64,000 nt of DNA. Origin: Gnetum montanum (taxonomy: Eukaryota > Streptophyta > Gnetopsida > Gnetales > Gnetaceae). The notes beneath the pieces were generated by a model that saw nothing but the letters and a program-made list of their open reading frames with translations, had not been told where the DNA came from and did no database searches. A program made the position numbers and the translations under genes. This document shows, piece by piece, positions 46,641 through 56,700 of the stretch (the stretch's first letter is position 1; every line of letters begins with the position of its first letter). Where the stretch lies: assembly GCA_015680685.1 (NCBI GenBank), contig MNCI01005876.1:82127-146126 (forward strand), read 5' to 3'.

Positions 46641-47420
46641 TTTCTTAAAAGTGCCCAACTTCTCCTAATTGATGTTCTTAGATTAAGGGTTGGAAGTTGG
46701 TAATGCTCATATTCCAATGTGTCTATGCCTTCGTTACGAGTGTGGATTGTTTCCCCAGTTCATTCCATGCATGTGGGTTTGCTCTTTCGACTAGCTGTCA
46801 ACCACAGGGTGTCCATTTGTTGTGTGGTTGCTACATATAGGCACCTTTGAATGTTATCCTCTAGTGCACATGAGTTGCATGGAAGAGATGTAGAGCATTC
46901 CTCCATGTCATCATCCTATGAGTCACTGTATGTGATGCATGGAACTTTCTTCTTCTCCATCTTTCCATAAATGTTTACCTTAGATATTTCCAAGGAAAGA
47001 TCGCAGATCCCTAGGCATGCGTCTATTGTGCTTAGCCATGCCCTTCCCATTATAATTGGGAAGTCCCCTACATTGTTGTTAACTTCTATCACCAGAAAAT
47101 CTACTAGGTATGACCAACCACACACAATGGTAACAATGTCCTCCACCAATCCCAAGGGAATGGTGATGGACTGGTCAGCCAGCTCTAATTGGATATTGCT
47201 CTTCTTAAGTTGGGGCAGGTTCCAGGCTTGATACATCTCTCGTGATATTAAGTTGACTCCAGAACCTGAATTAAGAAGAGCCTTATGTGGTTCATTCCTA
47301 ATGACTTATAGATGGATTAAGGGACTCCTAGGGTCAGATAGTTTCCTGAGAAGGTGGCCTACCTTGATCCAATCAGTTATAGTATGCGTTAACATAACCA
47401 TATGCATGAAGATCTGTTGT
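46640..47420 (-). pseudogene. Element IV protease and linker
   Basis: The protease block reads 'NEPHKALLNSGSGVNLISRE' (about 47236-47300). The family active site D-S-G is N-S-G here, a single G-to-A change that removes the catalytic Asp. From 47236 to 46916 the frame is open for 106 codons with 'GWSYLVDFLVIEVNNN' and 'FPIIMGRAWLSTIDACLG'. After one stop the linker continues with 'NIQRCLYVATTQQMDTLW' to about 46640, then joins post-INT sequence. The upstream 'PLIHL*VI' has TAA where element V has CAG. Confidence 0.8.
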
Positions 47421-49131
47421 TGGATGGAAGGGTGCTTCGAAGCCTTATGTGTTGGAGGAGCATACCTAGACTCAACCGCTTGTTGTTGTGAGAGCTTGTT
47501 TGGGCTTTTGGTTCTAAAGAAAGGTCTTCTCTTTTTATGGTTGTCAGAACCAAAAGCGGGTTGAATGTTTATAGCTCTCATAGCATTACGTTGCTGCGGT
47601 TGAGTGGGGAGTTCCCCTTGCATTGTTGGAGCAGGAGGTGTTATGGGAACTACCAGTGGAATAGGTGCGGACAGATTAGGAGGATGGTATGGGTATGGAA
47701 CATCTCTCAGGGGAGAAGGAGTCCTTCTAAAGTACTCTCGAACTTGGTAGTGAAATTGGGAAGTTGTGTGACCCATAGAGTCACTTGGAGAAATTGGCTG
47801 CTACAATTAGTAGCCATAAGGATCAGGCTACCGGTAAGGGTATTGATGTTTAGGTGGTGGCATCCCCCATGACTATGGGTATTTCCACTGCTGATGTTGT
47901 TCGATGGGTTGTGGTGGAGTTCCACTTGGATAGTACATCAATGGTTGGTGGAACTGCCTTGGGTTACCTTAGGGATAAGGTAACCTTTGGGGTGTCTACC
48001 ATTGGTTAAGTCTCAGGTTGAGTGCATACACCCTAGAATCTTGTAGATGTGAGATGATTGGACAACATCCCTTAGGATGGTCATAGTGGTAGATCTCACA
48101 TCCACCATCATTGTCTGTATCTGAATCCAAAACCTCATCAGAGATAGTTATTTTCCCCTTACCCTTGTCACGTGCAGGGCCTAAATCTGGCTATCTTTTA
48201 GATGCCTTGTTGCTATTCTCACTGCCTCTGTTATATCGAACATACTTCAGGTTGCAAGTAGGAGCTCATCATGATCATCTCTTTCATGACGTCTATGATG
48301 TCTGCATTGTTCCCGACTTTGCCTTCGTTCATGCCCTTGTCCTTGCTCTCGACTCTCTCGTCGAGGTCTCTCATTTTGCCTACCTCTATCCTTACCATTA
48401 TGCTCTCTATGACTATGCCCAGAGGTGGAAGGAGAGGGTGAATGATGTGAAGAAGGGGAAGAAGAAGGAGAACCATCTCCATGACGATGTTTCCTACCTT
48501 CTCTTCTATGGCTTTGGCCCTAATCGTGATGACGATCTGAGTGCCCGTCCTTGTCATGTGTTGTTGTTCCCTTAGTAAAAAATTGGCATTCACGGGGATC
48601 AGAACCAGGGTTTTGTATCATGGATCATAGGTTCTGATACCCCACCTCCTCACTATTGTCAGGAGGGGGAACATCATTTGATAGAGAACCCATTATAAGT
48701 GGTTCACCATCTCCGATTTCACTTAGGACGTGCGGGACCCCTTTGCCCTTCAACAGTGTATGGTGGCTCTCCTACCTTGAGTCCCTTATACGTTGTGCGA
48801 ATGTGGGATGGTAATCCCTTGTGTCAAAGTTACCTATAACGTATTCAGCATAGAGCTGTGTCATGCTGATCTATGCAAGAGCATGGAGAAGCATGTTTGG
48901 GACTGACCGATTTGGAGGTAACACTATGTTACCTTGCAAGTCTCTCCATCGCTGCTGTTTGTCTTGATGGAGGATAAAGGTAAAGTCTAGTATGTACTCA
49001 TCGAGATGAGTATATACCACTTGATGTTGTTAAGGAACTGGTTGATTTTGGTTATGTGTTTTAGACTACTGACTGTTCCTTGTATGATCCCTAGGTGGTG
49101 TAATGCTCTTGTGAGAAGAAGAAGAAGACAT
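47420..49131 (-). pseudogene. Element IV gag (pseudogene)
   Basis: The start ATG is at 49131, about 125 bp after the primer site, beginning MSSSSSHKSITPPRDHTRNS. Then 'VVYTHLDEYILDFTFILHQ' and 'QQRWRDLQGNIVLPPNRSVP' match the gag starts of V and I. A Ser/His/Pro-rich segment lies around 48400-48470, followed by a Pro-rich region open at 47306-47776. I do not find the central Retrotrans_gag core seen in I, III and V, so gag itself appears internally shortened. Only a handful of stops are present. Confidence 0.72.
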
Positions 49132-49255
49132 TGTGTCTTATCGGTGTGCTAATTAACCATTATATAATTTTTTGTTTAATTAACCCTAAGGGTTCGTTTA
49201 AGCTCCCAATGATGTGAGTAATTTCCTATGTTCTACTTAGCGCACAAACACTTAG

Positions 49256-49273
49256 TCCCCAACAATGGCACCA
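49256..49273 (-). other. Element IV primer-binding site (tRNA-Asp type)
   Basis: The complement reads TGGTGCCATTGTTGGGGA, matching the Asp-type site apart from C-to-T and G-to-A changes, and lies 1 bp from the LTR. Confidence 0.85.
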
Positions 49274-49274
49274 A

Positions 49275-50034
49275 TGATGAGTGGCGAGGTACCCCTACAC
49301 TGAACCATACGAATACGAGCGTAACACGCATGATCCGGTCGAACTCCGCAGACTAAGTGCCTACATGCCTTATGGAACACTTAAGTTAATTATTCATTGT
49401 CTTCCTAGACTTACTTGTATTTGTCACGGTGTATGGTTCAGTAAGTCTGAGGTATATGATTTTTATAGCTTTTTTTGTTTTATCTCCTATGCTAAGAGGT
49501 GAAGGGTTGAAGAGACTAATTACTAACTCTAACTAACTAACTAAGTCTAAATTAACCTAGCATCAGCATCCATTCCCACTTACCATTCACACCCTGAACC
49601 GATGCAACCTTGGTTACCAAACGTTAATCATTGCTGGGATCACCAAGTGTAATGCATGTGCTCGAAGCGGTCGTACTGAGGCACTTAACTAGGAGAGAAG
49701 GGTTGAGAAAGATTTAATAAATAATAAACTGATTAAATGGTAAACAGTAAATAACAATAAATAAAATCCTAATTAGCCTATTCCATGCACTGCAAGGTTT
49801 ATCCAAGAAGTTCGTCTTTATTGCTGTACACAAACTTGTGTCCAGGTACAATGTTTGCTCGAATAAAGATCCGTTCACTTTGGAGTTCCTACTGCGGGCA
49901 CATGGAAAATATTCTATCTTTGGAGGGATCAAACTACCAAATTTTCACTATGATCTAAGCCTAGGATGAGAAACAAGGGAGAGCCACCTCTTATTTATAG
50001 ATATGACGGTGCACTGCGATATCGCGTCCCATCA
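49275..50034 (-). repeat. Element IV 5' LTR (760 bp) with short array
   Basis: It starts TGATGAGTGGCGAGGTACCC and ends GCGTCCCATCA. It aligns with the 890-bp copy except that between the TATA and the LTR end only one palindromic word ('gcgatatcgcg') remains. Confidence 0.92.
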
Positions 50035-50462
50035 TTAGTTATGTATATTCAATCTATACTATGCAGATTCAGTTATCCACATTTATATTATGCACATCCA
50101 ATTAAACATCTACTATTTTTCTAGTGATATATTTTTTATTTTTATTATGAACATATGATTATAGAATACTCTTTTCATGGAGCACTTATCAACCTTAACA
50201 CTATCTAGACCATATCCCTTGTTACTTTATGTTATTAAACTAGGATTCAAAGTTCATTTTTAATTATAATTAAATATTGCATAAATTAAATTTATTAAGA
50301 AAGTGCCTTAAGATGATGTCCTACCTAGAATCTATCCTTACTGATACGTCTAGAATGTTTGAAAATGCTAGTTTTGACCCTTGGTTCACTAGAATTGAAG
50401 TTATGGCTTACGAGATATTATATTTACTATTTTGCTTAAAATACCATAAATTTTTAGCATTT

Positions 50463-50722
50463 GAACTAAGTGAATGTGATAAATAAAGCTTAGATAAGAT
50501 TTTAGCATATAATTAGGTAGAGCAATTGATAAGGATATCATAGGTTCAAACAAAATTTGATTTAGAGTATTGGTGTGCATTTTATGAGTGTTGAACTAAG
50601 TGAATGTGATAAATAAAGCTTAGATAAGATTTCAGCATATAAATAGGGAGAGCAGTTGAGAAGGATAGCATAGATTCAAACAGAATTTACTTTAGAGTAT
50701 CGGTGTGCATTTTATGAGTGTT
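50463..50722 (+). repeat. 130-bp tandem duplication in the 3' LTR of II
   Basis: The units 50463-50592 and 50593-50722 both begin GAACTAAGTGAATGTGATAA and end TTTTATGAGTGTT. The 5' LTR has one copy, at about 7089-7218. The units differ from each other by a few percent to roughly 10%. Confidence 0.88.
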
Positions 50723-53062
50723 AAACTTTGAAGATATTAGTAGGGAGAGAAAATGAGGAAATGAACTTATGAAAATGCTTATGGGAAAAAAGTTAATTAA
50801 AAATCAAATTATAAAAAAAGTATGGCACGTGAATACGAAAAAGATAATTTAAAAAGTAAAAGTAAGAATATATGTTATGTATACAACATAAAATATATAT
50901 ATTATACACATTTGTTATATTCATTGCCTCTTCTCTCTTCTTTATTGTTTCACTTCCATGTGTATTGGGTTTTCTATTTTCAAAACAAAAACCAATTTAC
51001 ATTCTATTTCTTCATCTTCAAGCTAATTTTAGCCTAGGTTTTTTTTTTTTTTTTGGTTTGAATCCTATTTCTTTCATTTCTAAACATGTATCAAGCCCAG
51101 GTATCATGCTACATGTGATTTTTTTGCCTATAAATAGATTGTGGCCTTCGATACATCTTGTTTTCTATCATAAGGGACATTTTGGCATGATAATTCAAAG
51201 CAAAGGGCTAATTTTAGCCATCTTGGTGGGTAAAAAAGATTATTTTACTTCCTTTTTATGTAGCTACCTTATTTTGGTATGGATTTTGCATGCCTTCTTT
51301 CTACCTTTTAGTTTTTCATTATTCTTCTATGATTTTAATTATTTTGCCAAGATTCTATCAAATTTTCACCATTTGGACTTGAAAGCATATAAGCATTGGT
51401 ATTTTAATTATGTCCAGGTCATATGTTTTTTGGATAAAATTTTGATGTATGAAAACTTTGCTCAATTTTTTGCTCAATTTTTTTCTGAAATATTTTATGA
51501 TTATTTTGGATCAATCCTTTGTATAACTATGATTTTGCAAGAATTTTGTGAAATTTGGGTTTTTATGAAATTTTGGCCAGTTTGAGAAATCTTTTAAATT
51601 TTTGAAATAAAATAATAATATTTATGTGACCAATTTTGCTTTGTTGATAGTAGGTGCTGTGAATCTTTTAGATGTTCTTGTCTACACGCAGTAGTGGAGT
51701 GGTCCTTAGTGGGACCCATCCTCTAGGAACAAGGATTGATGGATAGATTTCCTACCTTGGATTTTGATTCATAAGTTCATGTGAGGCTATGGATTTAGCT
51801 GAGACCATGACACTGAATAATTGAATCTAATGATATGCAGTGAGGCATAGTTAAGACCTATCCTTCCAAGGATGCTTGTGGTTTGACTATTAAGGATATT
51901 AGTAGTGAGGCTATTACCAAGACTTGACCATGAGTGACTTGTTTCGAGATCACAAGGATAATCTGATGATAGTAGTGTGGTTATTCCAAGAGTTATTGGT
52001 GAGTTCCATTGGTAGTGAGGGTAACCAAGACCTAGCCTTCGGAGATGCTTGGTTAAAATAAACTCTTTGGAATTTTGTATGACAAATTTATGATATCTTT
52101 GGACATTAAATAATTAAATAATTAAAATATCTATCCTTTGGATATTTAGATTAAATTTGATTTTTTTTTAAAAAAAATAAATTTGATGACATTTCTGGTC
52201 CTTGAAAAACATTTTTGAATATTTAACTAGAAACTTTTACCTAGCCCATATGATGAGACTTTTGGCTTATAACCTTTATGCTCCATGAAGAGGGAAATAT
52301 AATAACCTTTCTTCTTTTAGGAGTTTTGACTCCTCATGCATTTCGATGTAGAGAGTGCAAAGTAGTGAAGAAGTCATGGAAAGAAGGACATGGGATGAAA
52401 GGTGGTTCAATTTTGCATAAGATGGACCCTCTAAACTTAAAAATTAATTTTTGTATATTTTATATTGTTGTAAAATAGAAATCCTGTATACTTTTTGGAT
52501 ACTCAAGTCATGTGCCTATTTTTGTGAATAAATAATAAAGTATAATAGATATGAAATTTTTGTTTGTGCCATTTGGATTATGACATTATCAAGAACATTT
52601 TTCATTTTGGCATGTGTTAAATATTTAGGAAAAAGTTAATAATATTTATCATATATTACTATTTTATTTAATTTTATTATTTAATTTAAAAAACTTTAAA
52701 TGTGAATATCTTTATTTTTAGAGGTTTGATTAAGGTGAAACAAGTGGTGTTGGGATCATTATTTTAGGTACTATTTTATGATGTAATTAGTGAAATTTTT
52801 TAACATCTTCATTTTTGTGATTATAGAAACTTGTATTTTTATTTAAATACATTTTATTCAATTATGTAGGTGAGTAATATAAATTTTTTCTACATTGTAT
52901 TGCTATACTATATTTACACTTCTAATGAATAATTTTTTGGCTATTTTATGACATCATTTGAAATTAATTAATGAAGGTTAAATTGAGATCATTGGGGTTT
53001 CATAGCATCGCTAATGGTTTTTATAGGATTTGATAGTTAATTAATAGGGGTGTTACACATCC

Positions 53063-54690
53063 TTTTAGGAATTAACTTCTCACCAAAGACTAACTATAAT
53101 TTATGGTATAATTAAAATGAAGAAAAATCAAATGAAGTAGATAATAGCTAGAATTAAAAATAAGAGCTCCCTTGTAGAGAATTGTGTTGAATAAGGTTAC
53201 TTACAATAGAGCCTCTATCACTCATAAATTTGAACCAAGGTTGCAAAAGAAGAATCAATTGATTAATTGCTAATTGAACCTTTTAAGCTTGGGATATAAT
53301 TTGGAAATAGACAAGGTGGAAGACCCATGATTTCTCTACAATAGTCAGATGATAAATATTTGAATGTTTTTTCATCTCCGCTTCGAAATATGAGAAAGAA
53401 AAATAGGCCTAATAATATTCCAAAGAAATCTAAAATTTATGAAAGTAATAAGAAAAAAGCTAAAAAAATCATCTTGACATAGTTAAAAATTTGAAATAAC
53501 TTTGCATGTTTAGATTCAAGTGTATTAAGTAAAAGAACATTGCCAAAAGACATGAAAAAAATAATTTGTAGCTCTACAAATAGGACAAATAGAAGTATGA
53601 ACCTCAAGATATTCAAGGTGTTTGCCAATAGGTAAACTTGGGTGAAGGAGATACCAATGAAATTGTTGAATTTTTGGTAGAGTAGGAAGCTTTAATATTT
53701 GCTTAAGGATGGACATTCAAAATTGTTCTGATTTTTGTTTATGTCAAATTTGTTATAACGGTTGAAAACAATTGAGATTTTTTTGCAATAGTTGAAATGG
53801 AACATGCAACTGATAAGGCAAAATTTTTAATTCATTAGTCCAAAATAATGAGGTGTTAGCTTAGAGGTAAGACACTTGATTTGGAAGCTTAAAGTAATGG
53901 GTTTGATTCTAGTAGGCAATGTTGAGTTATATAAAGTTCTAATTGGACTATAAATCTTGGGGTGCATTTATGTCTCACTTATTTCTTGTTTCAACACTTT
54001 CATCTCAATTCATTAGTTCAACAAAGCCATAAAAAATACTTTGCACTAATGCATCCAACTACAAATAATGGTTAATAAAATTATAAATTCAATCAAAATA
54101 ATGATGCATAGCTATAGATATCCTATAAAAATTATCAAATATTTTTCAAGAAATCCACTAGTTAGTAACACATAGCTAAGAGAAATTAGTCTCTTTTTAA
54201 ACCAACAAGTAGCCACTCGTGAATTCATAGTAGCAAGAGGAGTAAGAGAAAGAGGTAACCATCATGGAGAAAGCTTAGAACAAGAGGAGGATTGATCTTA
54301 ACATTATTCCAATCTATATAATCATGTAATACCTATGAAGTCCTTCAAATGCTTTTGATAACATGAGATCTAGAAATGATAATCATATGAAGAGAAAGAA
54401 TCCAATTAGTGAAGTGGATACTTATCAAAAATGGCTTTTTCTTGGGAAATGCTTATTGTAGCCTTAGCTAGAAAAGAGTTCCAATAATGTGAGAAGCATC
54501 TAAATGCTAAAACACCTACATTTCCACCAAAAAAATTCCTTATATGAAAGAATTTAAAACACCTAAGCCACCCTTTTTCTTAATAATTTTAACAATATAC
54601 CAAGCAATCCAATGAAGACCTTTTTGAGGGTATAAGATACCAAAAAATATCTCATTCTTTGGTTAAGTAGGAAGGACATTTAGAAATCAA
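53063..54690 (-). pseudogene. LINE relic, same family as the LINE at 1857-6293
   Basis: Translated on the minus strand it matches ORF2 of the better-preserved LINE in order: 'PQKGLHWIAWYIVKI', 'KKGGLGVLNSF' and 'HLDASHIIG' (54500-54640); 'RWLPLSLTPLATMNSRVATC' (about 54200-54260); 'LPYQLHVPFQLL' (about 53790-53825); and the zf-RVT domain 'LPTLPKIQQFHWYLLHPSLP' with 'CPICRATNYFFHVFWQCSF' (53525-53690). The RT core is missing, so the copy is 5'-truncated near 54690. It is much more decayed than the plus-strand copy. Element II inserted near its 3' end. A SINE splits it at 53844-54006. Confidence 0.82.
53844..54006 (+). mobile_element. SINE-A copy 4, complete with TSD
   Basis: This 163-bp element sits inside the LINE relic, flanked by AATTCATTAGTCCAA (53829-53843) and AATTCATTAGTTCAA (54007-54021), a 15-bp duplication with one mismatch. 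The head contains a box-A-like 'tagcttagaggtaagac' and a box-B-like 'gggtttgattcta'. The body is 'gttgagttat...aaagttctaattgg...aatcttgggg', ending near 'tctcacttatt'. LINE protein homology continues on both sides, which confirms the boundaries. By its structure it is a tRNA-derived SINE. Confidence 0.82.
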
Positions 54691-54691
54691 C

Positions 54692-54740
54692 CCAAATAAA
54701 AAAAGAGAAGAGAAAAGAAAAGAAAAGAAAAGAAAACTCT
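54692..54740 (+). repeat. AAAAG-type simple repeat
   Basis: A run of 'agaaaagaaaagaaaagaaa' beside the truncated end of the LINE relic. Confidence 0.8.
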
Positions 54741-54899
54741 TTACTTATTTAAGACCTATAAAGGTTCTATTTTTTATTCGTAAGTAAATTCATATTTTAA
54801 AAACTATTAAATCAAAGCCAAGTCTTATGAAGAAAAAAATCATTTAAAGTAGTATTATTATTTCTCTTGAATCAAGAAAACTTAGGGTTGTCAACACAA

Positions 54900-55065
54900 T
54901 CCCTACCCACATAGCAAGATATATGTAACATACTAAACAAAATGATCCCATCACGAGGCTACGCTACTAGTATCACACATGTGAATAGAGGTAGAAATGG
55001 AACTTACAAACTCTCAACCAAGATATGGGTATTCTAACCACCTATGCTACACCCTAAGTGTATGA
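54900..55065 (-). repeat. SINE-B copy 1
   Basis: On the minus strand a box-A-like 'tagcataggtggttagaa' is followed by a box-B-like 'agttccatttctac' about 45 bp on. The body resembles copy 2 at about 55500-55640, including a shared end around 'tttagtatgttaca'. It differs from SINE-A in both head and body. Confidence 0.55.
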
Positions 55066-55269
55066 TAAACCATTCATAATCTTCACATGAATCTTTGGAA
55101 TTAGTTTACAATTTATATAGTGTTGATAATATCCTTCTTTTGGTACATCAAAACTTAAAAATAAAGAAGTATATCTTGGTTAATTGATGATATGAAGGTA
55201 AGAAATATTTCAAAATGTTTGAAGTGCTAGTGATAGGTAGCTCAAGAATGATAATAATAATAATATTTA

Positions 55270-55390
55270 AAGTAAGAGATAGGTATTATCCTAATGGTAA
55301 GACTTTTAATTTGGAAGCATCAAGTTATGGGTTTGATTCCAATAGGTAATGTTGAGTTGTAAATTTTTAATTAGACTATAAAAAATGTTT
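55270..55390 (+). repeat. SINE-A copy 5
   Basis: A box-A-like 'tatcctaatggtaagac' is followed by 'aatttggaagcatcaag' and a box-B-like 'gggtttgattcca', then 'taatgttgagttgtaaattt' and 'ttagactataaa'. It follows the copy at 53844 nearly position by position and is truncated at its 3' end. Confidence 0.7.
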
Positions 55391-55499
55391 TTGATTCCAA
55401 TACATTTCTTCCTTAAAAGAACCATTCAAATTACATCAAAAACTTAACACCAAGTAGAAAATACAAAAAAATAAAAAAATAAAAAAATCTAATTGTAGG

Positions 55500-55640
55500 A
55501 ATGTTACTTACTAAATAAGAGTGTCCTAGCACATAGCTATTCCATTGTTACCATACCTATGAGCTTAGGTAAGAATTGAAACCACTATCTCTTAACTAAG
55601 AAATGAGTTTCTTGATCACTATGCTACAACCATTCCTACT
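55500..55640 (-). repeat. SINE-B copy 2
   Basis: The minus strand reads 'tgtagcatagtgatcaagaa' (box A) and later 'gtggtttcaattcttac' (box B), then 'ctaagctcatagg' and an end near 'tttagtaagtaaca'. It is paired with copy 1 about 600 bp away in the same orientation. Confidence 0.58.
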
Positions 55641-56049
55641 ACCTTAGTATTGATATTTTTAGAAAATAAAATAGAGAAAAATTAATTATTAGTAGGAAGG
55701 ATGGTCACCACCTTAACAACATTTACATCACCTCTAAAATTTTTTCTTGAACTTAAAATAGCAAAAAGATTTTAGGTACTAAAGGAAGAAGTAGTGAAAT
55801 ACCAACATTTGGAAAAATAAAAGAAAATGGTGGTACATATTTAGTAGCACCATTACTTTACCACTTAATATTATCTTAGGTCAAAAATCTGTATCATCTA
55901 GCATGATTATTAACATTAAATTTAATATTTAAGTTACAATTATTTTTGTTAGATAAGGATAAGTTTACCTTATGAGCTATATGCTTGAACTAATCAATTT
56001 CTATAGTACAAGTAAAAATATTCATAGAAATTTCTATCTTCTCTATTTT

Positions 56050-56700
56050 TTTATTGTTACTTAATCATTCTTTTATTAACATTAACTTGATTTTTCATAT
56101 CTTTAGCTTCAAATTTTTTTCTATCTTTAAATTCAACATATTTTTTCTTTTCCTCAACATCTTTTTTCTTGAGCAAAAAAATGTAAGCATTAAATAAATG
56201 TCCTTCATGATGATAAAAGTTGCAAAAATTATGAAGACTATAATATGTAATTGGTTGAATATAATTCTTTTTTCCTACTTGCAATACCAATTTCTTTTTT
56301 TTTGCATTAAAATATTCTTTCAATTTAAAAAAGTCCTTTACATAAATCAAATTATGTTAAACTAGATTCTATATATTTATTAAAACTAAGAAGGTTAATA
56401 ATTTTTTGTTCATCTTTATGAAAAATTAATGGAAGATTAAATAGCTTAATAAAACATTGAACTTTGTAATTTTTTTCAGATTCTACATGAAAATTTAGAG
56501 TTCACTTACAAACGATCAACACTACATGCTTATATATAAATGATCCTATATCTAGAATAGACTGCATTATCAAAGCATTACCTAGATTAACAAAAAGAAA
56601 TTAGAATAATACATAGCATGAATGACTTGAATATCATGCTTTTGCATCACATCATGTAATTATGAAGTGAAATTTTAATTATAAGTAAAGTAACCCTATT
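56050..56700 (-). pseudogene. Possible LINE ORF1 relic
   Basis: A minus-strand frame at 56057-56350 (97 codons) reads 'ITYYSLHNFCNFYHHEGHLF' followed by a Lys-rich tail. The C-x-x-(Y)-x4-H spacing recalls the zinc knuckle of plant LINE ORF1, with later Cys positions lost. Further right, 'LGNALIMQSILDIGSF' vaguely recalls the DUF4283 region. It could be the ORF1 part of the old LINE or a separate fragment. Confidence 0.35.

Larger units (their letters stand above)
43741..50034 (-). mobile_element. Element IV: gag-PR nonautonomous Asp-primer element
   Basis: This is a 6.3-kb minus-strand element in the 3' LTR of II. The duplication is TCAGT (43736-43740) and TTAGT (50035-50039), one transition apart. 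The LTRs are 890 and 760 bp; nearly all of the difference is the palindrome array. The Asp primer site lies at 49256-49273. Gag, protease and the PR-RT linker are present, then the frame runs straight into the post-INT region with no RT, RNase H or INT. By eye the LTRs differ less than those of III, so this looks like the younger insertion. Confidence 0.9.
1838..53057 (+). mobile_element. Element II: Ty3/gypsy chromovirus hosting a nest of insertions
   Basis: The LTRs begin TGTCAYAACCTAAAAATTT and end GGGGTGTTACA. They are flanked by CATCT (1833-1837) and CATCC (53058-53062), a 5-bp duplication with one transition. The iMet-type primer site is at 18064-18075 and the polypurine tract at 43356-43367. 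The gene order is gag, PR, RT, RNase H, INT, then a chromovirus-type C-terminal region. Removing the LINE, V, I and IV with their duplications leaves about 10.3 kb. The 5' LTR then comes to about 2.4 kb plus roughly 0.84 kb lost beside element V. The 3' LTR comes to about 3.4 kb, including a 130-bp duplication, so the two lengths agree. Long LTRs and the INT C-terminus suggest the Tekay/Del lineage. All coding regions are broken. Confidence 0.88.
43368..53057 (+). repeat. 3' LTR of element II, split by element IV
   Basis: Its own sequence is 43368-43740 and 50040-53057, about 3.39 kb. It is preceded by the polypurine tract 'ggagggaaggaa' (43356-43367). The TATA lies at 51129-51136. It keeps the segment at about 52053-52889 that the 5' LTR lost and carries a 130-bp tandem duplication. 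Open frames within it, including a 237-codon frame at 50872-51585, are not supported as genes. Confidence 0.9.

Noticed and set aside
48111-48575. 154-codon plus-strand frame
   Set aside because: It is antisense to the Ser/His/Arg-rich gag segment of element IV.
50872-51585. 237-codon frame in the 3' LTR of element II
   Set aside because: It lies across the TATA box of an LTR, is Phe/Ile/Leu-rich from T-rich DNA, and the other LTR (7334-7710) does not keep the frame.
53844-53920. Possible tRNA gene
   Set aside because: Box A and box B are present but no cloverleaf can be drawn, and the TSD-bounded unit is 163 bp with a non-tRNA body, so it is a SINE.
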